Source: QFNR01 sp043842855
GTDB lineage: Bacteria > Pseudomonadota > Gammaproteobacteria > Burkholderiales > Neisseriaceae
Length of the DNA stretch: 64,000 nucleotides
Direction of reading: 5' to 3'
Assembly (NCBI GenBank): GCA_043842855.1
Contig: JBBPJF010000004.1
Location: 62,001-126,000, forward strand
Positions 43,242 to 53,141 of this stretch are shown one piece after another (position 1 is the first letter of the stretch; each line of letters begins with the position of its first letter). Under the pieces are notes generated by a model. It was not told where the DNA came from and made no database searches. It saw only the letters and a program-made list of their open reading frames with translations. Made by a program: the position numbers and the translations under genes.

Positions 43242-43424
43242 GATGGTTGGGTTGCGGTGCATTCAGAATTAAATTACTGACTGTGATGTACCTTAGTTGA
43301 TTTTTATTCACGTTAAGTCTAGTGTTATAACAGTTGCAGTGTTGTTGTAAGGCAAGCGTTTCTGCCAATTCCAGAACTTCTAGTTTCATAGCTTTTAAAG
43401 TAAGTTTGAGAGAAGGGAGGTAGC

Positions 43425-44900
43425 ATGGAATATAAATCACGTTTCACCCAAAATAATGGTGCCCCAATTGTTGATAATGATAATACCCTTTCAATGGGGC
43501 CCAGAGCGCCTTTATTAATACAGGATCAATGGTTTTTAGAGAAAATTGCCCATTTTGATCACGAACGCACTCCTGAACGGGTCGTTCACGCTAAAGGCGT
43601 TGGAGCTTTTGGGCATTTTACAGTTACACATGATATTACTCATTATACGAAGGCTAAATTATTCAGTGAAATAGGTAAAAAGACTAAAGTTTTTGCCCGC
43701 TTCTCAACGGTAGCCGGAGAAAAGGGAGCAGCAGACGCTGAAAGAGATGCGCGAGGTTTTGCATTAAAATTTTATACAGAGGAAGGTAACTGGGATCTCA
43801 CCGGTTTAAATTCACCGGTTTTCTTTATTAGGGATCCACTTAAATTCCCTGACTTTATTCATATTTTAAAGCGAGATCCTAAAACCAATTTAAGAAATCA
43901 CGAAGCAGCTTGGGATTTTTGGTCGCTCAATCCAGAAAGTTATCATCAAGTACTAATCTTGATGAGCGATAGAGGGGTGCCCACTGACATAAGGCATATG
44001 GATGGCTTTGGTAGTAATACTTTTAGTTTTATTAATCACGAAAATGAGCGATTTTGGGTAAAATTTCATTTTAAAACACAGTTAGGGAATCGTTTTTATA
44101 CGGATACTGAAGCTGAAACAGTCATTGGTAAAAATAGAGAATCTTCTCAAAGTGATCTCCTAAATGCTATAGAAGCCGGTGAATTTCCTAGATGGACACT
44201 TTACATTCAGATTATGATAGAAAAGGAGGCGTATAAATATCATATCCATCCTTTTGATGTGACTAAAGTTTGGCCCCATAAAGATTACCCCCTGATCCCG
44301 GTAGGAGAATTGGAATTAAATGAAATGCCGGATAATTATTTTCAAACAGTGGAACAAGCAGCTTTTAATCCAGCCAGCCTCATCCCAGGCATTGGGTTTT
44401 CCCCTGATAGGATCCTACAGGGAAGAATTTTTTCTTATGGAGATACACAACGGTATCGGCTGGGTATTAACCATATCCAAATCCCCGTCAATCAACCCCT
44501 TTGTCCTTACCACAATACTCACCGCGATGGTGCTATGCGAGTAGATGGAAATGCCGGCAGCATGGTAAATTATGCTCCGAATTCGAAGGCAGAGTACGTC
44601 CCTATTGGCCAGCCAGAACCTCCTTTAAAGACTGAAAGAGAGGCTCTGCATTATAACTTTCGGGACTATGATGAAGATTATTTTAGCCAACCCCGAGCTC
44701 TTTACCAACTATTTGATGCGGGAGCCAAACAAAGAACTGCAAAAAACATCGCTAATCATATGAGCAGTGTAAAAAACGTCCAAGTATTAGAAAGGGCTAT
44801 CCAACTTTGGGGTGAAGTAGATCCACGTTTAGCTGAAGATATCAGAAAAAACTTAAAAAAACTAAGGGAACTAAACATTAAAAAAACGAACGAAGTGTAG
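43425..44900 (+). CDS. katA: Monofunctional heme catalase
   Basis: This enzyme breaks hydrogen peroxide to water and oxygen. The 491-residue protein begins with the standard NGAPIVDNDNTLSMGPRA and has the distal HAKGVGAFGHFTVT (His), the FSTVAGEKGAADAERDARGF region, the NTFSFIN segment and the proximal heme ligand Tyr in RIFSYGDTQRYRLG. The length and RDARGF form place it in the small-subunit group (clade 3). A strong GGGAGGT lies 5 bases before the ATG. Cytoplasmic, as no signal peptide is present. Confidence 0.95.
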   Translation: MEYKSRFTQNNGAPIVDNDNTLSMGPRAPLLIQDQWFLEKIAHFDHERTPERVVHAKGVGAFGHFTVTHDITHYTKAKLFSEIGKKTKVFARFSTVAGEKGAADAERDARGFALKFYTEEGNWDLTGLNSPVFFIRDPLKFPDFIHILKRDPKTNLRNHEAAWDFWSLNPESYHQVLILMSDRGVPTDIRHMDGFGSNTFSFINHENERFWVKFHFKTQLGNRFYTDTEAETVIGKNRESSQSDLLNAIEAGEFPRWTLYIQIMIEKEAYKYHIHPFDVTKVWPHKDYPLIPVGELELNEMPDNYFQTVEQAAFNPASLIPGIGFSPDRILQGRIFSYGDTQRYRLGINHIQIPVNQPLCPYHNTHRDGAMRVDGNAGSMVNYAPNSKAEYVPIGQPEPPLKTEREALHYNFRDYDEDYFSQPRALYQLFDAGAKQRTAKNIANHMSSVKNVQVLERAIQLWGEVDPRLAEDIRKNLKKLRELNIKKTNEV

Positions 44901-44921
44901 ACCTGCCCAAACAGCAGGTCT
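44899..44921. terminator. Shared terminator between katA and greA
   Basis: A perfect 8-bp stem (AGACCTGC with GCAGGTCT) around a 7-base loop lies exactly between the two convergent stops. The forward side continues CTTATTTAT and the reverse side is A/T-rich as well, so it can serve both genes. Confidence 0.7.
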
Positions 44922-44922
44922 C

Positions 44923-45399
44923 TTATTTATATTCCACCTTTAATATTTCTAATTCTTTCTTACCACTGGGCGTTTCTAGCTCGACTATATCTCCTTCTTC
45001 TTTGCCAATCAAAGCGCGCGCGATCGGAGATAAAACGGATAGTTTTCCTTGTCGAATATCTGCCTCGTCTACCCCCACAATCTGGTAAGTCACTTCCTCT
45101 TCTGTGTCAAGGTTCTCAATAGTTACGGTGGCTCCAAAAATGATTTTTCCTTCTGTATTGATATCTTTAGGATCAATAATTTGAGCTACAGACAATTTAT
45201 ATTCAAGCTCTTGGATTTTAGTTTCAACAAAAGCCTGTTTTTCTTTAGCTGCGTGATACTCTGCATTCTCAGATAAATCACCGTGTGCACGAGCTTCAGC
45301 TATCGCCTCGATAATACTGCGGCGTTCTACCGTTTTCAATCTCTTTAACTCAGCTCTCAAAAGCTCCGCACCTGCAGACGTTAATGGTATTTTTTCCAT
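44923..45399 (-). CDS. greA: Transcription elongation factor GreA
   Basis: GreA rescues backtracked RNA polymerase by stimulating RNA cleavage. From the ATG at 45399 (MEKIPLTSAGAELLRAELK; GAGGG upstream) the protein has 158 residues, the E. coli length. It has an N-terminal coiled coil with the tip acidic pair in RAHGDLSENAEYHAAKEKQ and a C-terminal FKBP-like domain with ISPIARALIGKEEGD-like sequence (SPIARALIGKEEGDIV). A GTG-type extension by 4 residues exists but is not needed. carB is not adjacent. Confidence 0.95.
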   Translation of the reverse strand: MEKIPLTSAGAELLRAELKRLKTVERRSIIEAIAEARAHGDLSENAEYHAAKEKQAFVETKIQELEYKLSVAQIIDPKDINTEGKIIFGATVTIENLDTEEEVTYQIVGVDEADIRQGKLSVLSPIARALIGKEEGDIVELETPSGKKELEILKVEYK

Positions 45400-45731
45400 G
45401 CCAACCCTCAACTACTTTATTAAAAGCCAATCCAGAATACACGAATCACCTTTAAAGATAAATGAAAAAGTAAAACTCAGGAGAAAATAGAACCTGAAAA
45501 TAAAAGCAACTCATAGCCCTGAGCCCGACAAAGCCAGCTAACTATCCTTAATGCAAAAGCTGAAAAATCACCTCTCACAAATAAACCTGAGAGAAATGAC
45601 TTAAAGCCGGTAACCCTAATTGAAGAACCAAAGCCGCCTTATTCGGCGGCCTAACTTTTTATATTCGAAAGGCAAACAACAAGCACAGCTTCTCAATAAG
45701 CCTAAATAGCTCTATTGCTCTCTACACTAAA
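45400..45731. other. Intergenic region upstream of greA
   Basis: About 330 bases carry no gene. The left part is the greA promoter region, in which I could not pick a reliable -35/-10 pair, and the right part has the terminator of the small lipoprotein gene. Confidence 0.5.
45633..45650 (-). terminator. Terminator of the small lipoprotein gene
   Basis: On the reverse strand GCCGCC, a 6-base loop and GGCGGC form a GC-rich stem followed by TTTGGTTCTTC, about 80 bases beyond the lipoprotein stop. Confidence 0.62.
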
Positions 45732-45965
45732 TTACTCTTTGATAACTTCTTTAATAGACTTGTTACATACCTCGGCATCAGGGTTTACACGACATCTACC
45801 CACTGCATCTCCTATCTTCCTTACCTGATCAGGAGTCAGAGATTTTGCTACCTTATCAATCTCTTCCATCGTCATATTGGACACTTCTTTAATTTTTTTA
45901 CCTTGTTCACCAGAACAGCCTGCTAAAGAAAGCACAAGCAGACCTAAACAGAACATTTTTTTCAT
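45732..45965 (-). CDS. Small lipoprotein, unknown function
   Basis: The 77-residue product starts with a lipoprotein signal (MFCLGLLVLSLAGCSG, lipobox LAGC). The mature part has about 60 residues, is charged and helical, and has two Cys (GRCRVNPDAEVC) that could form a disulfide. GGGAGAG lies just before the ATG. I recognise no family. It has its own terminator and stands alone between greA and thrB. Confidence 0.68.
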   Translation of the reverse strand: MKKMFCLGLLVLSLAGCSGEQGKKIKEVSNMTMEEIDKVAKSLTPDQVRKIGDAVGRCRVNPDAEVCNKSIKEVIKE

Positions 45966-46251
45966 TCAACTCTCCCAAATTACAATAAACAAATCTTATA
46001 AGGCATATACCGGGAACATTCTAGCATAATATTTTGAGCACGTGCCTGTTTTTAAAGCCCTGATAACCTAGTTGTAAAAGTATAAAGAGTGAAATTCGTA
46101 GAGCTTTTTCAGGATAACTCTTTCAAAGCTAAAAGTGAGCGTTTACGCACTGAAAAGCACAAGCTTACAAACAGTTTAAATTATTTAAAAACTTAAATCT
46201 ATTAAAATACAGAAACGCCGTGTAGAATCACTTTATTTGCTAAAAGCTAGC

Positions 46252-47184
46252 ATGGCAGTCTACACTGTTATTGAACCCCATGAGCTTCAGGCTTTCCTCA
46301 GCACGTATACGGTAGGTGAACTGGTCACTTACCACGGGATCATTCAGGGAATCACCAACACGAATTACCGAGTCAAAACTACCAGTGGCCAGTATATCCT
46401 TACTATATTTGAGGACATGAACTCCAGTGAATTAGTTTTTTATCTTCAGTTAACTACATACCTGGAAAAACACGGTATCACTTGTCCTACTCCAGTAGCA
46501 CTGAAAAATGGTAATTTAGTTAGTCAATTGAAAAATAAACCTGCGGCGCTAATCCACTACCTTGAAGGCATTCCCAGTGAGAGCCCAAGCATGCAGCAAT
46601 GTAATCAAGTTGGTGCTATGTTAGCCCGTATGCATGAAGCTACTTTGTTTTTTCCTTTAAAACAAGTCAATCCACGGGGACCAAACTGGTGGAATCAACA
46701 AGCTAAACAGTTGTTAGTTTTCCTACCACCTCCAGAAAAAAGAATGTTAGAAAGTGAACTCAACTGGCTAAATTCTAGACTTGAAAAAGATCTCCCTAAC
46801 GGCATTATCCATGCTGATTTATTTAAGGATAATGTTTTGTTCTGGAAGAATAAGGTCAATGGTTTTATTGATTTTTATTATGCTTGCAATGGCATCTTTA
46901 TCTATGATCTAGCTATCACAATCAACGACTGGGCGAGAACACCAGCAAATACAATTAATCTATCTCTTGAAAAAGCTATTATGGCAGGATACGAAAGTAA
47001 CCGCCCCCTACTAAATCAAGAAATAGACTACTTGCCAATAGCTAAAAGAGCAGCGGCTATAAGATTTTGGATTTCAAGACTTCATGATCTCTACTTTCCA
47101 AAAAAAGGAACAATAATGAACACAAAGGATCCAAGGGAATTCTATCATTTATTAAACCTTTATCGCTCGCAGCAATCCTACTAA
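46252..47184 (+). CDS. thrB: Homoserine kinase (type II, ThrB of the choline-kinase fold)
   Basis: This enzyme phosphorylates homoserine for threonine synthesis. I start at the ATG at 46252 (MAVYTVIEPHELQAFLSTY), giving 310 residues; a TTG at 46237 is in frame. It is the APH/choline-kinase-like form, not the GHMP kinase of enteric bacteria. Signs are GIIQGITNTNYRVKTT, YILTIFE, the catalytic GIIHADLFKDNVLF (HxDxxxxN) and GFIDFYYA. The other threonine genes are not adjacent. Confidence 0.93.
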   Translation: MAVYTVIEPHELQAFLSTYTVGELVTYHGIIQGITNTNYRVKTTSGQYILTIFEDMNSSELVFYLQLTTYLEKHGITCPTPVALKNGNLVSQLKNKPAALIHYLEGIPSESPSMQQCNQVGAMLARMHEATLFFPLKQVNPRGPNWWNQQAKQLLVFLPPPEKRMLESELNWLNSRLEKDLPNGIIHADLFKDNVLFWKNKVNGFIDFYYACNGIFIYDLAITINDWARTPANTINLSLEKAIMAGYESNRPLLNQEIDYLPIAKRAAAIRFWISRLHDLYFPKKGTIMNTKDPREFYHLLNLYRSQQSY

Positions 47185-47193
47185 CTACTATCC

Positions 47194-48648
47194 CTAATCT
47201 GAGGAGGAAGTAACTATTACATTGGCTTTTCCCCGAGCAAACTGAATCTCTAAAGGTTGTTGTTTACTTAGTCTTTCACTAGAGGTCAGTATGGTTCCTG
47301 CTGTATCAGTCACCACACTATATCCCCTTCTCAACGTATTGGACAATGAGAGGAGCTTTAGCATTTGCTTACCATGTATCCAACGCTCTTGAGAGCGTTC
47401 TAATTTAATATGCAATAAGTCTTTATAGAGTTTGCTTAAGTGATTCAATTTCCATCGGTGTATTCTCAAAGTGAGATATACGGTATTTAGTCTTTTAGCT
47501 GTAGTTTCCAGCGCAACCTGCTTATATTTAAGTTGTCGGCGAAGTTCCTGACCTAGCTGTTGTTTCTTCTCTTTAAGCTGATAAGCATACCGCTCAACTC
47601 CTGATCGAAAAACTAAAGAATGGAATTTAACTTCTTCAAGTTTTAATTTCTTACTCATTTTTACGTTGTGCAATTCTTGAGTAAGCCTATGAAGATAATG
47701 CGTTACTACCTGCCTTTTCTCTTGTAACAAACGTTGGGGTAAAATCAATAAACGTTGATAGGTGTCTAGCCGTTGACTAAATTCATCAAGACGACTCCGG
47801 TATACAACTTTTAAGCGATGAAAACTATTTTGTACTTCTCCTAGCAAATCAGCCCAGTTAGGACTAGCTAACTCCGCTGCTCCCGTTGGTGTTGGAGCTC
47901 GTAAATCAGCTACAAAATCACTTAAAGTAATATCCATTTCATGCCCAACTGCACTGATGATAGGCAAATTACACCGATAAATGGATTCAACTACTTTTTC
48001 TGTATTAAAAGCCCATAAATCCTCTAAGCTTCCCCCACCTCTGGCCAAAATTAATACATCTACTTCATTTCTCATACTTGCTATATCGATGGCATTAGCG
48101 ATTTGTTCTCCGCTTCCTTCTCCTTGAACTAGTGTGGGATAAAGGATTACCTCAATGTTACTCATACGTCTTTTCAAGGTGGTTAAGATATCCCTTAGAA
48201 CTGCTCCCGATGGACTTGTAATAATCCCTATCCGCTTGGGAAATTTAGGAATTTTTTTCTTCTGCTCTGCAGCAAAATAACCTTTTTCCTGTAATTTTGC
48301 TTTTAGCTCTACATACTCCAAATACAACTTACCTAAGCCAATCGGTTCAATTTGCTCTACAACAATCTGATAAGTACCTCGCGCTTCATATAAGGATACT
48401 CTCCCTCTCAAACGTACTTCTGCTCCCTCTTTGGGTTGGAAAGAGAACTGTTTATACCTGAATAAAGCACAAGATACCTGTGCATACTGATCTTTTAGAA
48501 TGAAGTAACAGTGCCCCAACCTAGATTTACTAATTCCTGAAATCTCACCTTGTATCCAAAAATGTGAAAAACTACTTTCTATCAAATCCCTGGCTAAGGC
48601 ATTTAACTGAGAAACCGTCAACACACGCTCAACTTCAAAAGAATCCAC
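47194..48648 (-). CDS. xseA: Exodeoxyribonuclease VII large subunit
   Basis: With XseB it degrades single-stranded DNA in repair. The 484-residue protein has the N-terminal OB fold (FWIQGEISGISKSRLGHCYF, LRGRVSLYEARGTYQI), the catalytic domain (RIGIITSPSGAVLRDI, LILARGGGSLEDLWAFN, ISAVGHEMDITLSDFVAD) and a long C-terminal coiled coil. E. coli XseA has 456 residues. The end LRRGYSVVTD is also standard. xseB is not in the window. Confidence 0.95.
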   Translation of the reverse strand: MDSFEVERVLTVSQLNALARDLIESSFSHFWIQGEISGISKSRLGHCYFILKDQYAQVSCALFRYKQFSFQPKEGAEVRLRGRVSLYEARGTYQIVVEQIEPIGLGKLYLEYVELKAKLQEKGYFAAEQKKKIPKFPKRIGIITSPSGAVLRDILTTLKRRMSNIEVILYPTLVQGEGSGEQIANAIDIASMRNEVDVLILARGGGSLEDLWAFNTEKVVESIYRCNLPIISAVGHEMDITLSDFVADLRAPTPTGAAELASPNWADLLGEVQNSFHRLKVVYRSRLDEFSQRLDTYQRLLILPQRLLQEKRQVVTHYLHRLTQELHNVKMSKKLKLEEVKFHSLVFRSGVERYAYQLKEKKQQLGQELRRQLKYKQVALETTAKRLNTVYLTLRIHRWKLNHLSKLYKDLLHIKLERSQERWIHGKQMLKLLSLSNTLRRGYSVVTDTAGTILTSSERLSKQQPLEIQFARGKANVIVTSSSD

Positions 48649-48690
48649 GTATCCTCCTGAAAGGCTAAGAAGGTTTATCTCTTGCAGTCA

Positions 48691-50154
48691 CTAGAACTGA
48701 TAACGAATATTTAAACCTACAATATGAGCCCGAGACCTAACCATACCTGTAGCACGACCGCGGCTATCCACACAACTATGTGCACCTGGACCTAGTTCTA
48801 TTTTTGAGCCACAATAGTTGGTCGCCTCTATCTTGCTATCTTTCACCCTGAGAAAATTGTAGGATCCTCCTATACTTAGGTGAGAATTATAACGATAATT
48901 AGCCCCTAACCCCAGCAGAAAACGATCGTTATCAGGTGTAATAGGTGACCTACCTTTAGGACCTCTAGCCGCAGATTGATCAAACATCACTCCAGCTCTT
49001 AGTTGTAGCGGATCAGAATATTGATAGGTAAGCCCCAGACTTAACTTAAGAGAATCCTTAAAATTTAATAAAACATTCGTATAGTCCCTACTGGTTAAAG
49101 CAGGAGCATTAGTACTGGCGTCGGGTCCCATTTTAGGTTGAGCCCAGTTTATATGGATACTGTTTTGTTGAGAATTTCTAGAGAAGGCTAAATTCCCTAA
49201 TAAGGCTAAGCGATCATTTGCCTGCCATTTGACGTGCATCTGCCATACTTCCGGGTAAGTGAGAGTGTAACGTACTGGCTCTTTATTTACATAACCCACG
49301 CGGCGCATAATATTTTCCATCACTGGACCCACAATTGGCCAGTCCCATCCATAATCATAAGTTTGCCAAAGCCCCATACCTTTAAAAGTGGTGTGTGTTT
49401 TTGAACGAAAACTAAGCCCTACCCTGAGTACATCATTGACATCCCATAACCACCCTAGATTGAAACCATATCCCCACCCTTTAGCTTTTAGTGTAGCATA
49501 AGCTTCAAAGGCACCTGCAGGTATCAAAGTAGGAACTATAGGATCGAAAAGCGGTGTGAAGCGATGAGCGTAGCTATAAACTCCATGTGTAATATCAGCA
49601 AACTGTCTTACCTTCCCTTGAGAGTAGATTCCATATATACCTAAACCGAGGCTATGTTTTGCATTGAGCTTAATAGCGACATTAGGGTTAAAACTAACAG
49701 AGATAATGCGTACGCGATTACCGTTATAACGCATGACAGAATCTAGTGGGTAAGCAAAATCTGCTCCAAAAGGGGCATACATTCCAAATCCTATGGCTAA
49801 TTTACCTGGAAAACGGTGACTAAAAAACAAACCAGGTATCTCCAGGCGGTGACCTATTGAACCAGAGGTGCTCCCCCCGATCGGTTCATGCGTCCTAAAA
49901 TAGTAGCCCTTTCCACCGGTATAGTAGAAGTGCGGCTGCAGGATGAATAAATTATTCTCAATGACAGTTCCGGTTAAATAAGTTAACCCTGCTGGATTAG
50001 CTACTAAAGTCGCCGGTGTATCTGCCTCTGCTGCGTTAGCATCAGCAGTGCTCGCCGCTCCCACTGAAGATACTGGTACTGCCATACCGGAAGCTAACAA
50101 ACTTCCACTGGCTAGGAAAATTAATCCTACTAGGCTGTTTTTTCTGAATTCCAT
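48691..50154 (-). CDS. FadL/TodX-type outer membrane transport protein
   Basis: The 487-residue protein has a signal peptide, then TPATLVANPAGLTYLTG, the hatch NPAG motif of the OMPP1/FadL family. A long series of alternating beta-strands follows and the C-terminus ends in Phe (IRYQF), as in outer-membrane barrels. FadL proteins let long-chain fatty acids or other hydrophobic compounds diffuse across the outer membrane. The substrate is unknown here. It is the middle of a minus-strand group but has its own 5' gap. Confidence 0.85.
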   Translation of the reverse strand: MEFRKNSLVGLIFLASGSLLASGMAVPVSSVGAASTADANAAEADTPATLVANPAGLTYLTGTVIENNLFILQPHFYYTGGKGYYFRTHEPIGGSTSGSIGHRLEIPGLFFSHRFPGKLAIGFGMYAPFGADFAYPLDSVMRYNGNRVRIISVSFNPNVAIKLNAKHSLGLGIYGIYSQGKVRQFADITHGVYSYAHRFTPLFDPIVPTLIPAGAFEAYATLKAKGWGYGFNLGWLWDVNDVLRVGLSFRSKTHTTFKGMGLWQTYDYGWDWPIVGPVMENIMRRVGYVNKEPVRYTLTYPEVWQMHVKWQANDRLALLGNLAFSRNSQQNSIHINWAQPKMGPDASTNAPALTSRDYTNVLLNFKDSLKLSLGLTYQYSDPLQLRAGVMFDQSAARGPKGRSPITPDNDRFLLGLGANYRYNSHLSIGGSYNFLRVKDSKIEATNYCGSKIELGPGAHSCVDSRGRATGMVRSRAHIVGLNIRYQF

Positions 50155-50900
50155 GGTGTTCCTCTCCGCTGCTATTGCTAGTGACTAAATCGCTTCCTTC
50201 AAAAAATACTTTCCTTGAAAATACTTATAGTCTATTTTTAGAATAATTATACTAAAATTAGCTAAAAAAACACTAGCAGCAAGTAATTTCCACACGCAAG
50301 CCGCTAAGTTAGGAATTAGAGAAATAAAGGAATTGGCACTACGTTTGCATTAGGCATCTGTATCGAGCTTTCACTTGATTTCAGTTCATTAAATTTGCCT
50401 ACTAGTTGTACACAACCCTCTCTTCATGAAAAGTGGACCCTTTATGCTTGACAACTGTAGGAAATTAAAATTGAGTTAAATACCAAGGCGTGGTTCATCC
50501 AATTTCATTAGCCCACTATAGAGATGTCAGGCAAACAAAAGCAAGCTTGAAAGTTTTAGAACTTCCTAAATTCCTATACTGAAAGCTAACCTAGACTAGT
50601 GATATGCAACTGACTATTACGGATATCATCAGGGCATGAGCAATTATTCGCCGACTTTCTAGTCGATAGGAAACGCAGGATAGAAAAATAAGTCATCTAA
50701 AAACATAATCTGTTCCAGCTTGCATACAGCACCAAATAGGAAATGCTGGCTCCAAGCAATATTAATTTTGGAGAAGCGTTCTTATAATTCCACACAGATC
50801 TAATACTCATTACAAGGTTGCAAGTACTATAGAGCGAATGATCTGAGCATTTAAATTAACTAAGTAACACTCAAATAGAAAAATCAAGCTGTGCGATAAT
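50155..50900. other. 746-base gap without recognisable gene
   Basis: This is one of the longest gaps in the window, lying between the FadL-type gene and the unknown 248-residue gene. It is AT-rich, every frame is short, and I saw no tRNA, large repeat or clear terminator. A lone TTGACA (50449) has no good -10 partner. Confidence 0.5.
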
Positions 50901-51647
50901 TTAATAACGCTTATATGGATGACGGAGAAGTTCCTTAATATGATTTTCTAATAGCTCATCTAATAATTGAGGTAATTGAGAAGAAAGTTCTCTTTGTATA
51001 CAGGAGAGAAGTATATCGTAGTTACTAAGTAGCATATTTTTGATGCTACTTTCCAAAAGCTCTTTTAAATGAGGTTTTAATTGCTGTTTAAGAGATTCCA
51101 GTAGTGCTATCTCATCAACAATACACACCTTTTTGTCAACATCCCAATTAGTTGGCTTTACCAAAGTGACCTGCACGGCTCCAGGATTACTCACATCCGA
51201 CAGCATTTCCTCATTAGTTTCCTTTTCAGGGCGTGCTTCAACTTTTCCAGACTCATCTAACCAAACTACTGTGGTACTTTCTTCTAACCTATCTTTACCT
51301 TTAATCAGCCCATCAGCCATTTTTACACTCCAGCGATTAGACAAAAAAACCTGCATTGGAGCATCCTCTCCCAAGCGTCGATTATGTTCCTCCTGCCACT
51401 GCTTCCAAAAATATTCATTAACTTTTTGCGTGATCGTGGCATTCGCTTCAGGGAGCAAACTTTTCTTATGGAAAGGTTTTGAAACAGCCGTAGCTGGTGT
51501 GTGAGACGCTTCAGATCGCATACTAGATGCTTGCTGTTTGCGTTGTGACCGCATCTTTTCAAGATCCTGCAGCCAATCAGGCTCTGTTTCTTTCTCAGGA
51601 AGTTTCTTGGTCAGGTTAAATGCTTTATCCCTCTCAAAAAAACTCAT
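50901..51647 (-). CDS. Hypothetical protein with helical C-terminus
   Basis: The 248-residue protein is recognisable to no family I know. Its N-terminal half is charged and low in order (DWLQDLEKMRSQRKQQASS), the middle has a small Trp-containing segment (TTVVWLDESGKVEA), and the last 65 residues are leucine-rich amphipathic helices (PHLKELLESSIKNMLLS, LPQLLDELLENHIKELL). That tail layout resembles oligomerising tails like those of DUF2497/PopZ proteins, which is only an analogy. It has good length and codon use for a real gene and is divergent from serS. Confidence 0.6.
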   Translation of the reverse strand: MSFFERDKAFNLTKKLPEKETEPDWLQDLEKMRSQRKQQASSMRSEASHTPATAVSKPFHKKSLLPEANATITQKVNEYFWKQWQEEHNRRLGEDAPMQVFLSNRWSVKMADGLIKGKDRLEESTTVVWLDESGKVEARPEKETNEEMLSDVSNPGAVQVTLVKPTNWDVDKKVCIVDEIALLESLKQQLKPHLKELLESSIKNMLLSNYDILLSCIQRELSSQLPQLLDELLENHIKELLRHPYKRY

Positions 51648-51829
51648 AGTTCCTCCTCAAAAATACAGTTACGCCACTAGATTATAACTTAACTTTTTTT
51701 TATGTGTCTTTTGAAAAAAAGTCCTAGCATAAAACATAATTTTGATAAAAAATTATTCACTGCAAGTGAATTTCAAATACGTTTCTTTTTTTAAGGTTAA
51801 AATGTACCATTTATTTTAAGGAAGCTTAT

Positions 51830-53137
51830 ATGCTTGATCTGCACTTGCTTAGAAATGATCCGAATACGGTGGCCGCTAGATTAAACACTCGAGGCTATTC
51901 CCTAGAAACTTCCTTGTTCAAAGATTTGGAGATGCAGTGTAGGACACTGCAAACAAAAACCCAAGCATTACAAGCTGAGCGCAATAAGCTTTCTCGGGAA
52001 ATTGGACAACAAAAAAAACAAGGCTTAGAGACTTCTGCTCTTGTAAGAAAAGTAGAAAGGGTTAACGGGGAGATAGAACAACTAGAAAAAGAACTAGGGA
52101 CTTCCCAAGAAGCATTAGAAAATTGGCTATACAGCATACCCAATTTGCCACATGAATCAGTCCCAATTGGCATGGATGAAACAAATAATATTTTGCTTAA
52201 AACGCATGGCCAACCACGAACTTTTCAATTTCTTCCCCAAGAACAAGTAAAACTAGGACAAGGGTTGGGGTTGGATATCCCAATCAGTACTAAGCTTTCT
52301 GGTAGCCGCTTCTCTGTCCTAAAAGGCCCGCTGGCGCGCTTACACCGCGCACTAGCTCAGTGTATGTTGGATTTGCACACCCAAGTCCACGGTTATACAG
52401 AATACTATACCCCGTACATTGTCAATGCTAATGTGTTATATGGAACAGGCCAATTGCCAAAATTTACTGAAGATATGTATCGAGTGATTTCAGGCGATCC
52501 TGCAGCTAGAAATAGTCAGGAACAGTATTTAATTTCCACTGCTGAAATTACTTTAACCAATTTATTTCGTGAAAAAATCCTTGATGAAGCTGAACTGCCC
52601 TACCGCTTAACGGCTCATACGCCCTGTTTTCGCTCAGAAGCAGGCTCATATGGTAAAGATACTAAAGGACTCCTTCGCCAGCACCAATTCGACAAGGTTG
52701 AATTGGTACATATCACCCGTCCTGAAGATTCTTACGAAACCTTAGAAGTACTTCGTACTCATGCAGAAGCTGTACTACAGTTATTAGAACTCCCCTATCG
52801 CGTAATGACGCTTTGCACTGGAGATATGGGGTTTAGCGCTGCTAAAACTTATGATTTAGAAGTTTGGATACCCTCTGAAAAAACCTACCGTGAAATCTCG
52901 AGTTGTTCTAATTGTGAAGACTTCCAAGCTAGACGTATGAAAGCAAGATTCAGGGATCAGCAAGGAAAGAATAGATTTGTTCATACTCTAAATGGCTCAG
53001 GGGTCGCGGTGGGACGGGCTCTAGTTGCACTCCTAGAAAATCATCAAAACTCAGATGGCTCTATTTACATTCCTGAAAAATTGAGGCCGTACTTAGATGG
53101 GCTGAGTCAGCTTACTCCGCTACATTCTACTACGTAA
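51830..53137 (+). CDS. serS: Seryl-tRNA synthetase
   Basis: This enzyme charges tRNA-Ser (and Sec). The 435-residue class II protein has the N-terminal coiled-coil arm (residues about 30-105) that grips the tRNA variable arm, motif 2 CFRSEAGSYGKDTKGLLRQH and motif 3 NGSGVAVGRALVALLENHQ. AAGGAAG lies 7 bases before the ATG. coaA starts 4 bases after the stop. Confidence 0.96.
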   Translation: MLDLHLLRNDPNTVAARLNTRGYSLETSLFKDLEMQCRTLQTKTQALQAERNKLSREIGQQKKQGLETSALVRKVERVNGEIEQLEKELGTSQEALENWLYSIPNLPHESVPIGMDETNNILLKTHGQPRTFQFLPQEQVKLGQGLGLDIPISTKLSGSRFSVLKGPLARLHRALAQCMLDLHTQVHGYTEYYTPYIVNANVLYGTGQLPKFTEDMYRVISGDPAARNSQEQYLISTAEITLTNLFREKILDEAELPYRLTAHTPCFRSEAGSYGKDTKGLLRQHQFDKVELVHITRPEDSYETLEVLRTHAEAVLQLLELPYRVMTLCTGDMGFSAAKTYDLEVWIPSEKTYREISSCSNCEDFQARRMKARFRDQQGKNRFVHTLNGSGVAVGRALVALLENHQNSDGSIYIPEKLRPYLDGLSQLTPLHSTT

Positions 53138-53141
53138 TGAC

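Noticed and set aside
43186..43440. 84-residue reverse ORF between DUF4442 and katA
   Set aside because: It runs antisense over the ends of both genes and lacks a ribosome site and recognisable features.
51133..51504. 123-residue forward ORF antisense to the unknown 248-residue gene
   Set aside because: Shadow frame of the reverse gene, whose residue pattern is more protein-like.
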